From positions 1 to 28,399 of the IMG/VR virus record IMGVR_UViG_3300036785_000161: a DNA stretch of 28,399 nucleotides, one strand, 5' to 3'. Shown in pieces: positions 10,401 to 16,993 of the stretch. The stretch comes from a virus. The notes under the pieces were generated by a model. The model saw nothing but the letters and a program-made list of their open reading frames with translations, had not been told where the DNA came from and did not search any database. The translations under genes were made by a program, and so were the position numbers. Position 1 is the first letter of the stretch; each line of letters opens with the position of its first letter.

Positions 10401-10616
10401 GATCAAACGAACATTCGGAACGAAGTTAGTAGGAGAGAACTTGGTCTGATTGGCGAATGCCAGGCCTGATCTCGTCGAGGCCCCACTCCGGAAATCAACA
10501 AGAAAGTTCCGCATCGTCGCGGCACCAGACTTGTATTTTGGAATGTCTGTGCGCGCGAGCAAGCTCGGCGAGAGTTCGCCACTTGAGAATGAATGCTGGA
10601 TAACATTATCGGCCAC
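7446..10616 (-). CDS. gp12-like tail nozzle/stabilisation protein with inserted E1-FCCH-like and FN3-like domains
   Basis: With the GTG at 10616 (MADNVIQHSFSSGELSP) the protein has 1056 residues. The N-terminus (HSFSSGELSPSLLARTDIPKYKSG split by my reading into a start motif and a TMRNF segment near 34-40) is typical of podovirus tail tubular/nozzle proteins. A beta-rich FCCH-like insert lies at about 105-175 and an FN3-like one (SYEVTAVDANGQESGPS) at about 242-318. A conserved core resumes near FFQQRLYFAAS. T7 gp12 is 794 residues, so this version is enlarged by insertions. The start is unsettled: the HNH gene overlaps it by 11 bases and neither the GTG at 10616 nor that at 10640 has a well-spaced ribosome site. 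The C-terminal stop overlaps the gp13-like ATG. Confidence 0.9.
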   Translation of the reverse strand: MADNVIQHSFSSGELSPSLLARTDIPKYKSGAATMRNFLVDFRSGASTRSGLAFANQTKFSPTNFVPNVRLIPFQFSAEIGFVIEFGNFYCRFYINGGSVLEPPFAITGITNANPAVATITGNNFAVGNWIFITGTVGMPQIDNRYYYVSAVAGANVTLQDTITHANINSTGYGVYSSGGTAGRVYEIASPYAASDLALLKFAQLANNMVLVHPLYRPYVLTAYAATNWTLNPIVFGTTISSPTIASATPTAVGTANYSYEVTAVDANGQESGPSAPFAVLNAVNIGTTAGSINVVWSAVAGAISYNVYKAEIGVGNPVPTGSAYGFIQSATGTSLVDSNIVPDFTQSPPIISVPYLTSSVISYTVTAAGTYTTVPGVTVAAPPTGMQATANASLGVLSGSLSNPGTNNVVTTGNDPTGSLLTLANGVTFLITSAGFINAMNGRWAWTVTTATLQSAGSLSGAGTSTPTNPTPAIACNVPGMIDFGGVPPRFTCTWGVTAVIPAQQGSGYPSGSPPAVTFSAGAAAATAVLGGGTGTAQNPLSNGNPGCTTFFQQRLYFAASTNSPTTFWASQPGLYTNFNISDPIIDSDAIQGTLVSTQFNTIKSMLPLPGGLLILTAAGAWQLSSGAGGLASTAAVTPTNATATPQAYNGVSDVPPIVVNYDVLYVQSKGSIVRDLSYNIYANIYTGSDISILSNHLFFGHLIREWAWAEEPFRVVWAVRDDGALLSLTYVKDQEMLGWARHDTQGQFTSVAVIREGINDVAYFAVIRVINGNVVQSVERMVPRYLTYGAEDAFSVDCGFTTAGLLTTSTSSLGATTSSGAVTFICTPPGIFTAGNVGQIFRMNGGIAVINTFTSAIAISGNWIQPIPNPSPGLQVALPGTWSMATPATTYYGLDYLNGATVSILADGQVVPQQTVVNGSITLPFAATKATAGLPFQAQLQTMYLDAGEPTVQGKRKVIPRVTMRARESRGIKMGRTFPTILPVKQFNPTPSGQPITSVPPSPLVSVDVYYVMDPLWETAGQLCVQVDDPVPASVLGVIPEVVIGDTSGGGRGK

Positions 10617-11097
10617 GATTATGAGCTGAAAACTCTCCACGAAGCTTTTTCGATGCTTCTATGTAAGCTTGCTCAGCTTCCTCTCTTGTAGAGAAGAGAC
10701 CCAAATAAACCTGTTTATAACGAATCATTATCTTAGCACGGAACTTATTACAAACTCGATCTACACCACCGCGTTTGATAGCTATTCTATTCCACATATT
10801 CTGAGATTGTGTGGCTTCTCTTAAGTTCTCTAATCTGTTATTATATCCATTTCCATCTTTATGATCTAATTGCTTTGGCAGGGTTCCATATGCACGCAGC
10901 CAGACTACTCTATGAACTAAGAAAGATACACCATCTATCTTAACAAACTTGCGCCAGGGATCGGCAACGCCACCAGCAACCTTTCCTGCAAATCTACTAT
11001 TCCAAGAATTAGTTTTCTCAGGCCTATACTTCCATATAAGCTCTCCAGTAGATGAATTATAATCGAAGAATTTAAGCGCCTGTTCCTGTGTTAACAT
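10606..11097 (-). CDS. HNH endonuclease with AP2 DNA-binding domain (homing-type)
   Basis: A 163-residue protein. The HNH motif is visible as LVHRVVW (His62), LDHKDGNGYNNRLENLR (His79, Asn86/87, Asn91), and a later N-rich segment. Residues about 118-157 match an AP2 domain (KFRAKIMIRYKQVYLGLF, then EEAEQAYIEA). Such HNH_3-AP2 proteins are free-standing homing endonucleases common in phages; they cut DNA at specific sites and spread by repair. The gene is clearly AT-richer than its neighbours (roughly 35% GC in 10681-10860). It sits between two tail genes that are normally adjacent: its ATG is three bases after the gp11-like stop, without a clear ribosome site, and its stop overlaps the next gene. 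A recent insertion is likely. Confidence 0.93.
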   Translation of the reverse strand: MLTQEQALKFFDYNSSTGELIWKYRPEKTNSWNSRFAGKVAGGVADPWRKFVKIDGVSFLVHRVVWLRAYGTLPKQLDHKDGNGYNNRLENLREATQSQNMWNRIAIKRGGVDRVCNKFRAKIMIRYKQVYLGLFSTREEAEQAYIEASKKLRGEFSAHNRGR

Positions 11098-11100
11098 TTG

Positions 11101-11925
11101 TCAGCCATACATCGTCAGCATATTGCCCCAATCGTACGAGATGTTTGGGGACCAGCTCTGGTCTAGTGGATAATCAATCCCTCTGATTCGTATCCAATCA
11201 GGGGTCACGTTGTTAATCGTCAGGCCCTCATTCCCATCAACTGCCCTGGCAGCGATTATCATATTATTCGCCTCTTGCAGTTTCATATTAGCAAGCTGGG
11301 CGTTACCGCTAAGCTGCCATACCATCCGCCCCGCGAGGGCCATCTCCCACGCCGCTCTGAAGTTGTCATCCATCACATCAGGCAGTGTTACACGTTTACA
11401 ATAGAACAGGAGCGCGAACTCTTGGTTTGTGAGAATAACTCGGGTATCTATGCCGACCGGAGGCGGCGCTGGAAGGCCAGAACCGGGGTCAATCTGATCG
11501 ATAGAGACTTGGAACTTGACTGGGGGTCCGTTCCAGAAGGCTGGTGCGCCGCCAGTCACAGCCGTGGTGATCGGAATGCCTGCACCAAAGCCGGTCTGGA
11601 ACTGTGGGACAATATACAGCGGGCGAAGGCAGTCGGATGGGTAGAGGTACTCGTAGGCCCAGGGGGGCGGTGGAATACCCTTAGCCCACTGAGACGTGCC
11701 AGGGTTGGGGTTCTCTGGCGTCCCTGGCGCTGCGCAAGATAGCGTCAAAAGGTTGAAGTTCTTAACGCAGTTCCAGGGAGCCAGCCGAGCCACTTCATCA
11801 CGAACGACATCGATCCAGGTGCTGGCGGCGATTGCCTCGTTAGACTGCTCGGCCAACGAGGCGATTGTGGATCGAGTGCCAATCAGACTCAGTGCCCGAT
11901 TTGCGATGTCCGTATCAGTTGTCAT
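11101..11925 (-). CDS. gp11-like tail tubular (adaptor) protein
   Basis: A 274-residue protein whose N-terminus (MTTDTDIANRALSLIGTRS, then LAEQSNEA and an Arg-rich helix ending in APWNC) is the usual start of the T7 gp11 tail tubular A family. These proteins form the ring joining the portal to the nozzle. The helical C-terminal part (FRAAWEMALAGRMV near 188-201) also fits. T7 gp11 has 196 residues; the extra length is a Pro/Gly-rich middle, about residues 66-165. It lies just before the gp12-like gene apart from the HNH insertion. The ATG is three bases after the previous stop. Confidence 0.88.
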   Translation of the reverse strand: MTTDTDIANRALSLIGTRSTIASLAEQSNEAIAASTWIDVVRDEVARLAPWNCVKNFNLLTLSCAAPGTPENPNPGTSQWAKGIPPPPWAYEYLYPSDCLRPLYIVPQFQTGFGAGIPITTAVTGGAPAFWNGPPVKFQVSIDQIDPGSGLPAPPPVGIDTRVILTNQEFALLFYCKRVTLPDVMDDNFRAAWEMALAGRMVWQLSGNAQLANMKLQEANNMIIAARAVDGNEGLTINNVTPDWIRIRGIDYPLDQSWSPNISYDWGNMLTMYG

Positions 11926-11928
11926 AGC

Positions 11929-12210
11929 CTACCCTCGGCGATTGCTACCCATTCCCTTACTCTCGCCATGCAGCCCCACACTGCCACCCTCGGCCTTATG
12001 GATGGCCTTAGGCCCTTGCGTACCACAGTTGCCATAGTTATCGCCGCCGAGACCTGGACCGCGATTGCCGATGCTTGTCGGCCCCTGTGGAGGCTGGTAT
12101 GCGTTGACGTCTCTTGCTTGCATGACGCCGCCGCGAGTGGCCCTTGGCTTTTGCGGGTTGCTTCCGTCTGGACCGTACTCGTTTAGAATGTCTTTTCCCT
12201 TTTCCATCAT
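11929..12210 (-). CDS. Small Gly/Asn-rich phage protein, unknown function
   Basis: A 93-residue protein, hydrophilic and probably disordered, with the Gly/Asn-rich stretch [14 protein letters not shown] at about 48-61. Similar Gly-rich small proteins recur in tailed phages but I know no function. Two consecutive ATG codons are available (12210 and 12207); a GAGGAG site precedes both, and the first overlaps the upstream stop (ATGA). It lies directly before the gp11-like tail gene, so a minor virion or assembly role is possible, which is inference only. Confidence 0.72.
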   Translation of the reverse strand: MMEKGKDILNEYGPDGSNPQKPRATRGGVMQARDVNAYQPPQGPTSIGNRGPGLGGDNYGNCGTQGPKAIHKAEGGSVGLHGESKGMGSNRRG

Positions 12211-12413
12211 GCAGCTCCTCGCTTAAGAGGGGATTGAGGGTTCTCCTTCTTAGCTTGATCTCTTTCTGCTTGTCGTGCATTCATCGAAGCAAGCTCGCGA
12301 AGGAACGACGCAGCGAGCGCCGAAGTCTGTGGATAGTCTCTCATAAGATGGGCAGAGCTCATAAGATGGAACACTCGTGCCACATCTTCTTCAGCTTTGT
12401 AGTCACTAGCCAT
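12207..12413 (-). CDS. Small helical protein, unknown function
   Basis: A 68-residue protein starting [20 protein letters not shown]. It appears mostly alpha-helical with a basic, Lys/Arg-rich C-terminus and no Cys. I recognise no family. It is joined to its upstream neighbour by a TAATG overlap and to the downstream gene by ATGA, strong evidence that it is translated. Its place in the run of small genes before the tail tube genes suggests an accessory phage protein. Confidence 0.72.
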   Translation of the reverse strand: MASDYKAEEDVARVFHLMSSAHLMRDYPQTSALAASFLRELASMNARQAERDQAKKENPQSPLKRGAA

Positions 12414-12613
12414 TAGTGTCTCCCTTGGCTACCAGATTTGTGATGTTCGATCCCCTCATCCTTCGGGGCTTTGTATCCCCTACCAGAGTGCATGGGATCT
12501 TTCTTGTAGTGAACCGATAAGCCTTCATGAGATGTATACGCTGGAGTAACCTTGTAAGGCTTCGGTTCAACCTTCTTCTCGAGCACAGTTCTACTTGCGA
12601 ATCCCTGCTTCAT
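12413..12613 (-). CDS. Small basic protein, unknown function
   Basis: A 66-residue protein rich in Lys, His, Gly and Ser (MKQGFASRTVLEKKVEPKPY), probably disordered and basic, which could suit nucleic-acid or virion binding, but no family is recognised. The ATG overlaps the stop of the upstream gene (ATGA) and its stop overlaps the next start (TAATG), so it sits inside a translationally coupled chain. Confidence 0.7.
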   Translation of the reverse strand: MKQGFASRTVLEKKVEPKPYKVTPAYTSHEGLSVHYKKDPMHSGRGYKAPKDEGIEHHKSGSQGRH

Positions 12614-13116
12614 TTCCTAATCTCCGTCGGTTTGCGAAGTTTCGCGTTCTCTTCGAGGAGCTTCGCGACTTGACCTTTCAGATCGTTAAACTCCTGAAAG
12701 GTAACGGGGGCATTCACTGGGTTTGCTGGTTGACCCTTGGCCATAGCATCGATTTGCCGCTGGAAGTCGTTTAGGATCGACTGAGTGAAATCGCCTGGCA
12801 ACGAGTCGATCGGATGCTTACAGTTCTTTTGAACCTCTGCACTGAGGAACTCGGCCTCGGCATCCAGCGGTTCCATATCAAGCGTCGGCCCTCCAGTAAA
12901 GATATGATCTCTTGGCTGGCCCTTACCTGCATAGCAGACAATGACCTCACCACTACCCCTTATATTCCAGTCACCTGGCTCTTCAGGATCAAAGTAACGT
13001 GGGACCGAAAAGCGTTTCATTGCTTGCCTTCCAGTATCCCGGTTGGTCTCTTTATACTCCCACTCATTATCTGTAGTCCACAAATAATGGGGCTTTACCA
13101 GTCTCCATCTAGCCAC
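12610..13116 (-). CDS. Conserved phage protein with C-terminal coiled coil, unknown function
   Basis: The GTG at 13116 gives 168 residues starting ARWRLVKPHYLWTTDNEWEY after the initiator. It is preceded by AAAGGAGAAAGCAA, a well-spaced ribosome site, and overlaps the upstream stop by eight bases; a longer upstream extension of the frame has no such support. The pattern NEWEYKETNRDTGRQ, VPRYFDPE and LDMEPLDAEAE recurs in small proteins of podoviruses, as far as I remember. Residues about 140-160 (FNDLKGQVAKLLEENAKL) form a short coiled coil that may mediate oligomerisation. Function is unknown. Confidence 0.8.
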   Translation of the reverse strand: MARWRLVKPHYLWTTDNEWEYKETNRDTGRQAMKRFSVPRYFDPEEPGDWNIRGSGEVIVCYAGKGQPRDHIFTGGPTLDMEPLDAEAEFLSAEVQKNCKHPIDSLPGDFTQSILNDFQRQIDAMAKGQPANPVNAPVTFQEFNDLKGQVAKLLEENAKLRKPTEIRK

Positions 13117-13495
13117 TTGCTTTCTCCTTTGGTTTGTCCAGGAACCTTGTATGATCGTAGCGGTTCGCTGGGTCGGCTGCCATCTCCCGTCGAACCTTCT
13201 CAAAGGCCCCACCATCAGTGTGAAGTTCAGTCAAGAGCTGGCGATAGCGATCATCAAGACGCTCGATCTCACGATTTACATGAGGTGGTACCGTAGTACC
13301 AAGCGTCTCATACATATACCTTACATCGTGAACGTCGTGGTAGTAATTCATGAACCTCCGTATCTTCTCCGGAATTTCCTTCTCAGCTTCTTCAATCATT
13401 GCGTAGACCCATTTCGACGTGAGTTCACGAGTAGTCGTCACCTCTCGTGCCATACGATTGAGTACGGCCAGCATTTGATCTTCAAACTCAGTCAT
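13109..13495 (-). CDS. Helical phage protein, unknown function (128 aa)
   Basis: The ATG at 13495 (MTEFEDQMLAVLNRMAREV) yields 128 residues and follows an AGGA site nine bases away; it overlaps the stop of the upstream small gene by eight bases. A longer in-frame extension exists but would overlap that gene deeply and lacks a ribosome site. The protein is highly charged and helical throughout, with heptad-like Leu/Met spacing in the first 60 residues. No known domain is recognised. It is one member of the run of coupled small genes between tailspike and tail tube. Confidence 0.8.
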   Translation of the reverse strand: MTEFEDQMLAVLNRMAREVTTTRELTSKWVYAMIEEAEKEIPEKIRRFMNYYHDVHDVRYMYETLGTTVPPHVNREIERLDDRYRQLLTELHTDGGAFEKVRREMAADPANRYDHTRFLDKPKEKASG

Positions 13496-13655
13496 CTTGA
13501 GTGTCCTTTCTCTTCTTTTTAAGGATTCCTGCGCGCTTGTCTGCGCGGTTGAACTCTTTGGCGACAGATTGCGGCACGCCAGTTCGTTGCGCCGCACCCT
13601 TATCATGGGCTACCATTGCCATGAAGCGGGCCTGCTTTTTACTTGTGCTCGGCAT
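13488..13655 (-). CDS. Small KxxRFM...QSVAKEFN phage protein (55 aa)
   Basis: A 55-residue basic protein beginning MPSTSKKQARFMAMVAHDKG and containing the motif VPQSVAKEFN at about 27-36, followed by a Lys-rich tail. Small proteins with this pattern are common in tailed phages of proteobacteria; their function is not established. AGGAGAAGGCCG precedes the ATG at good spacing. The gene overlaps its upstream neighbour by 17 bases and the next by eight. The start and the family-like motif give good confidence that it is a real gene despite its size. Confidence 0.82.
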   Translation of the reverse strand: MPSTSKKQARFMAMVAHDKGAAQRTGVPQSVAKEFNRADKRAGILKKKRKDTQDD

Positions 13656-13848
13656 CGGCCTTCTCCTGTCTACCGTACTTTCTTGGGTTAGCCTTCATAT
13701 CTTCAATGAGCCGCTCATTTTCATATCTACGCAGTTCAAAAAGCCTTTGCTCCAGTTGATCGATCCTATACACTAGATCAATTACCCGTTTCATACTTAA
13801 GCGACCAGTTAAGGCCAACCAAGCGTCGCCGACTCTTATTTTTCTCAT
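13639..13848 (-). CDS. Small coiled-coil protein, unknown function
   Basis: The ATG at 13848 (MRKIRVGDAWLALTGRLSMK) gives 69 residues; a GTG six bases upstream is less well placed against the AAGGGTG site. Residues about 24-50 (LVYRIDQLEQRLFELRRYEN) form an amphipathic, coiled-coil-like helix, and the C-terminus is Lys-rich. It starts eight bases after the tailspike stop. It could be a chaperone or attachment partner for the spike, but only position supports that idea. Confidence 0.72.
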   Translation of the reverse strand: MRKIRVGDAWLALTGRLSMKRVIDLVYRIDQLEQRLFELRRYENERLIEDMKANPRKYGRQEKADAEHK

Positions 13849-13856
13849 CCTCACCC

Positions 13857-15836
13857 TTACTGCGATTGAAACAATACGCCATTAGCGTTGCTAACAAACT
13901 GGTAATAGCCCCCGGCCACAGTTGTGAGATCGCCTCCCGATCTAGTACAAATAGTCCCTATGCCAAGACAACTATTATGAATAACAAGAGAAGAATCCGT
14001 AATTACTGTAATAGTCCTTCCAGAGATTATGCTAGGCAGTTGAAAATTCGCCGTGAAAGCAGCGCCAGAGCCACCACCACCGCCAGAAACGCCAATAGCC
14101 GGAGCCGAAGTGCAACCGCTCCCATTTGTAACCATGCTTATTTGACCAATCGTACCATCTCCAACGCCATTCGCGCCTTCAATCTGAGCGGTGGCGGTTG
14201 GCTCGACCGAGCATCCTCCACCAGTAAAAGTTAGCGTTGGGTTGACAGTGTAACTAGAACCCTTATTGGTAATAAACGACCAAGGCACTTTGCCTATATA
14301 GGACGACTGTTGATTAGTCATTATTGTTGAAACCGCATTGGTGCCAGTTAATTCTATAACAAAAGCGGCGTCTGGAAAAACTACAGCAGATGCAGAAACG
14401 ACTTGAAAAATATCTGTTCCATTAGTATTCCAACGATTTCTACCCCACTGCACCCCCTGAGAGGTAATCCCAAAGGCCTGACCCGTTGGGTTTGGTGACC
14501 CTGTCACGTTGTTACCATCAACCCACACACCCGAGCCACCCCCAGATGTAATGCCAGCACCACAACCATTACATTCAACGATATTATTAACTATTCGTGT
14601 CTCGTTAGTTTGAACGCCAAAGGCAAAACCGCCACCACCGTCATAGGGTGGGCCACCAATGCCCACAGTCGAGGGAGTGCCAAGAATTATAACATTGCCA
14701 GACAGATTTAGCCTAGTTGTTGATCCGGTATTTATTCCAGTCCCATTTGTTACAGCAGTCGCGCCATTCATGGGACCAAGCCAATTGCCGGAGATAGTAC
14801 AGAAAATACAGCCACCCGGATCAATGCCAATCGTGGCGTTGTTGTTGGTGCTGTTCCAGTCAAGAATGTTACGACTAAAGACGCTGTTGATTGAATTAAA
14901 CAGCACAACACCGCTATCAACCATTATATTATCAGCAGCGATGCTATTATTTGCCTGTAATATAAATCCGTAAGGACTCCCCTTACAGTGACGAATAATT
15001 GATCCGGTAACGGTTATGGCGTTAAGTGTAGTTGCTGTCGTTAATTGATTGAAGCTTCCGCCAAGACCTATCCCAACCGTTACACCGCCGCCACAATCAA
15101 CATCAGCGCCCTTAATAATGATATTGCTGATGCCGTTGGTGATCCCCGCGTTGGTTCCTATATTGGAAACCGGAACGTTCCCGGTGCTGCGGACAACAGG
15201 GTGGTCTATTATGACGTTACTTGCTTGATCGAGATAAATTCCGGCCCTGGCATTTCCCGAAAGCACAAGACCTGTAAGACGAGTTTCGGTTTTATTTGCT
15301 GCGTCTAATGTGCTGCTTAAATTTATCCCCTCACTAACCGCATTGTTAGAGGCAACATTCTGAATCAACAAATTGCCGCAGGTGTTTGTGCAATAAATAT
15401 TTGCGGAGGCGTTTAAGTTATTCGCCTTATTACCGTCAACGGTTAGATTTAAAATACTAACACCGGTAGCGTTGACATTTACTACACCGTCAAACGATGA
15501 CGGGTCACTGGGCGGTCTTTGTAAAATACTGGCCGGGCCAGCGCCAATTATAACCAAATTCGCTGGAGGATGAATGCCCGATACAACACAAGTTCCATTT
15601 GGTATCTGAAGAGCAACTCCGGTGGAAGAGGCAATGGACATAGCTGAGTTAAAGGCAGCGGTGTCATTGACACCGTGGCATGATACAGCAGTGAACGCAC
15701 TAGGAATAGGACCAGGGAGTCCTCCTGCTATTGAGCCGCAAATCTGTCCGGCAGAGAAGATACCATTGCACTGTGCCAAAGCCAGCGTGGGCCAAAGGGC
15801 GAAGGAAAGGGTGAGAGCGAGAAGGAGCTTTTTCAT
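13857..15836 (-). CDS. Right-handed beta-helix tailspike/depolymerase-like protein with a Sec-type signal peptide
   Basis: A 659-residue protein from the ATG at 15836, which overlaps the upstream stop (ATGA). Residues 1-21 form a textbook signal peptide (MKKLLLALTLSFALWPTLALA) followed by QCNG. Residues about 55-85 (GVNDTAAFNSAMSIA, then IPNGTCVV) match the opening of pectate-lyase-3-type beta-helices. From about 100 to 480 there are repeated beta-helix rungs rich in Asn, Ile and Gly (NIIIKG, NNIV, DNIMV). The C-terminal part holds Gly-rich GSG-CTSAP repeats (about 524-600). Such folds are typical of tailspikes that bind or cut surface polysaccharide. No catalytic residues can be assigned. 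A signal peptide on a virion spike is odd. The gene is AT-richer than the capsid genes. Confidence 0.87.
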   Translation of the reverse strand: MKKLLLALTLSFALWPTLALAQCNGIFSAGQICGSIAGGLPGPIPSAFTAVSCHGVNDTAAFNSAMSIASSTGVALQIPNGTCVVSGIHPPANLVIIGAGPASILQRPPSDPSSFDGVVNVNATGVSILNLTVDGNKANNLNASANIYCTNTCGNLLIQNVASNNAVSEGINLSSTLDAANKTETRLTGLVLSGNARAGIYLDQASNVIIDHPVVRSTGNVPVSNIGTNAGITNGISNIIIKGADVDCGGGVTVGIGLGGSFNQLTTATTLNAITVTGSIIRHCKGSPYGFILQANNSIAADNIMVDSGVVLFNSINSVFSRNILDWNSTNNNATIGIDPGGCIFCTISGNWLGPMNGATAVTNGTGINTGSTTRLNLSGNVIILGTPSTVGIGGPPYDGGGGFAFGVQTNETRIVNNIVECNGCGAGITSGGGSGVWVDGNNVTGSPNPTGQAFGITSQGVQWGRNRWNTNGTDIFQVVSASAVVFPDAAFVIELTGTNAVSTIMTNQQSSYIGKVPWSFITNKGSSYTVNPTLTFTGGGCSVEPTATAQIEGANGVGDGTIGQISMVTNGSGCTSAPAIGVSGGGGGSGAAFTANFQLPSIISGRTITVITDSSLVIHNSCLGIGTICTRSGGDLTTVAGGYYQFVSNANGVLFQSQ

Positions 15837-16249
15837 GCCTGAATCCACTCAGTCAGATTTTGACGCAAGGCGAGGGCACCAAAGTTAGTTCCGATTTGTG
15901 CGGAAGAGAGACCCATAATAGTCTGACCAGCCGCTGGGTTTATGGTTATAGGATTTGCTTGCGCGAACCCGCCAACATCAACAATAGTCAGTGGACTCTG
16001 CACTGATAGTCCTGGCCTTGATCCGTCTGTTGGGGTGATGATTTTGGGCAGATTGAGCGTAACCGGCCCCGATCCAACCCCAACATTGACAGTCACCAGC
16101 GTTACAGCAGGATCAATGCTATAGGTCCCAGGCGATATAACAAGCAAAACAGCCCCCGGAGTCTCAGCCCATCCGATCGATGGACCGAGATACGTTCGGG
16201 TTAGTTTTCGTACTGTCCCGCCTTGGTCAAGATCGAGTTGGGAGGGCAT
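15833..16249 (-). CDS. Beta-rich fibre/tail-associated protein (138 aa)
   Basis: The ATG at 16249 (MPSQLDLDQGG) gives 138 residues and overlaps the upstream stop by 23 bases; a GGAAAG stretch precedes it. The sequence is rich in alternating hydrophobic residues, with VTVNVGVGSGPVTLNLPK in the middle and PITINPAAGQTIMG near the end. That pattern resembles small beta-structured phage tail or fibre proteins that end in a 'NPxAGdtI' rung. It directly precedes the tailspike gene with an ATGA overlap, so a role at the spike or fibre base is plausible. No enzymatic motif is seen. Confidence 0.78.
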   Translation of the reverse strand: MPSQLDLDQGGTVRKLTRTYLGPSIGWAETPGAVLLVISPGTYSIDPAVTLVTVNVGVGSGPVTLNLPKIITPTDGSRPGLSVQSPLTIVDVGGFAQANPITINPAAGQTIMGLSSAQIGTNFGALALRQNLTEWIQA

Positions 16250-16412
16250 CTTCTGTCTTTCCATTACCGGGGGTTGGCGGCGAAGGCTTTTGCTGCACGT
16301 CGATTTGCTTTTGCAATTCGGCGATGACTGGCGCAGCGACGCGAAACGGAGCGTTACCAAGCGCCTCAGAGATTACCCGAAGCATTTGCTCATTGAGCTG
16401 GATGGTGAACAT
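16227..16412 (-). CDS. Small helical protein, unknown function (61 aa)
   Basis: A 61-residue protein starting MFTIQLNEQMLRVISEALGN. A helix covers about the first 38 residues, with a Pro/Lys-rich disordered tail. A purine-rich GGAAGGAAG site stands upstream at workable spacing. It overlaps the previous gene by 23 bases and the next by 23. No family recognised, though similar short proteins with a leading 'xFTIxLxxQxxxVIxxALGxxP' pattern occur in phages, from memory. Confidence 0.72.
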   Translation of the reverse strand: MFTIQLNEQMLRVISEALGNAPFRVAAPVIAELQKQIDVQQKPSPPTPGNGKTEDALPTRS

Positions 16413-16677
16413 CGTTGGCTTCCTTCCACCTTAGATATTTCCGGTATTCTTCGCCGATAGCGGCGCTCCAGAATGCCTTGGCCGCCTCGTCTGGATTGTA
16501 GTCGGGGCCGAAGGTGACCGCACCATCCTGCACTGAAATTTTGACAAGAAGCCTGCCGCCCTCACCGCGGATTTCGAAATAGGTGGGGCCTTTTTTACGC
16601 TCTATCGTAAAAACGTCTCTGCTCCACGTAGGCATCGGAGCGGGATCGACGATCTGCGGAGGATTATCCATTGGCAT
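16390..16677 (-). CDS. Small phage protein, unknown function (95 aa)
   Basis: A 95-residue protein with a Pro-rich N-terminus (MPMDNPPQIVDPAPMPTW), a central strand-rich part with YFEIRGEGGRLLVKIS at about 33-48, and a helical C-terminus carrying EAAKAFWSAA and several Trp/Tyr residues. No family is recognised. The ATG lies one base after the previous stop and follows an AGGA site about eight bases away. It belongs to the fibre region, so it may be a small structural or assembly protein; that is inference from position. Confidence 0.75.
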   Translation of the reverse strand: MPMDNPPQIVDPAPMPTWSRDVFTIERKKGPTYFEIRGEGGRLLVKISVQDGAVTFGPDYNPDEAAKAFWSAAIGEEYRKYLRWKEANDVHHPAQ

Positions 16678-16678
16678 G

Positions 16679-16993
16679 TCACGGTCCTATCACGATTGGC
16701 GTGGGCGGTTGTGCTGGCGTAGTCGAGAACTGTTGCTCGGCCTGGGTAATTCCGGCGACCCAGTTGTGAACGATGGCAGCCCAGATCTGAGTGTTGGTCG
16801 GTTGAAAGTTTGGATTGCTCACTGGCGGGGAGCCAGTTGGCGGATTGTAAGTTGCTTGTATCCAAGTGTTGAAGGCGACCTTTCCCCAGTTGAGCGTTCG
16901 TTGAAAGTCAGCATCGCTGTAAGTCGTGAAGTTATTGCTGACCGCCGCTGGCATTCCACCGAAACCGGAAACCTGAACATTGAGCGTGCCCAT
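16679..16993 (-). CDS. Small protein of the fibre region, unknown function (104 aa)
   Basis: A 104-residue protein beginning MGTLNVQVSGFGGMPAAVSN. It has a helical, Trp-containing middle (RTLNWGKVAFNTWIQATY), a Pro/Asn-rich linker, another Trp-rich helix and a Pro-rich tail. The ATG immediately follows the fibre-like gene stop (TAAATG). No catalytic motif or signal peptide is seen and no family is recognised. It could be a fibre-associated or assembly protein. Confidence 0.75.
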   Translation of the reverse strand: MGTLNVQVSGFGGMPAAVSNNFTTYSDADFQRTLNWGKVAFNTWIQATYNPPTGSPPVSNPNFQPTNTQIWAAIVHNWVAGITQAEQQFSTTPAQPPTPIVIGP

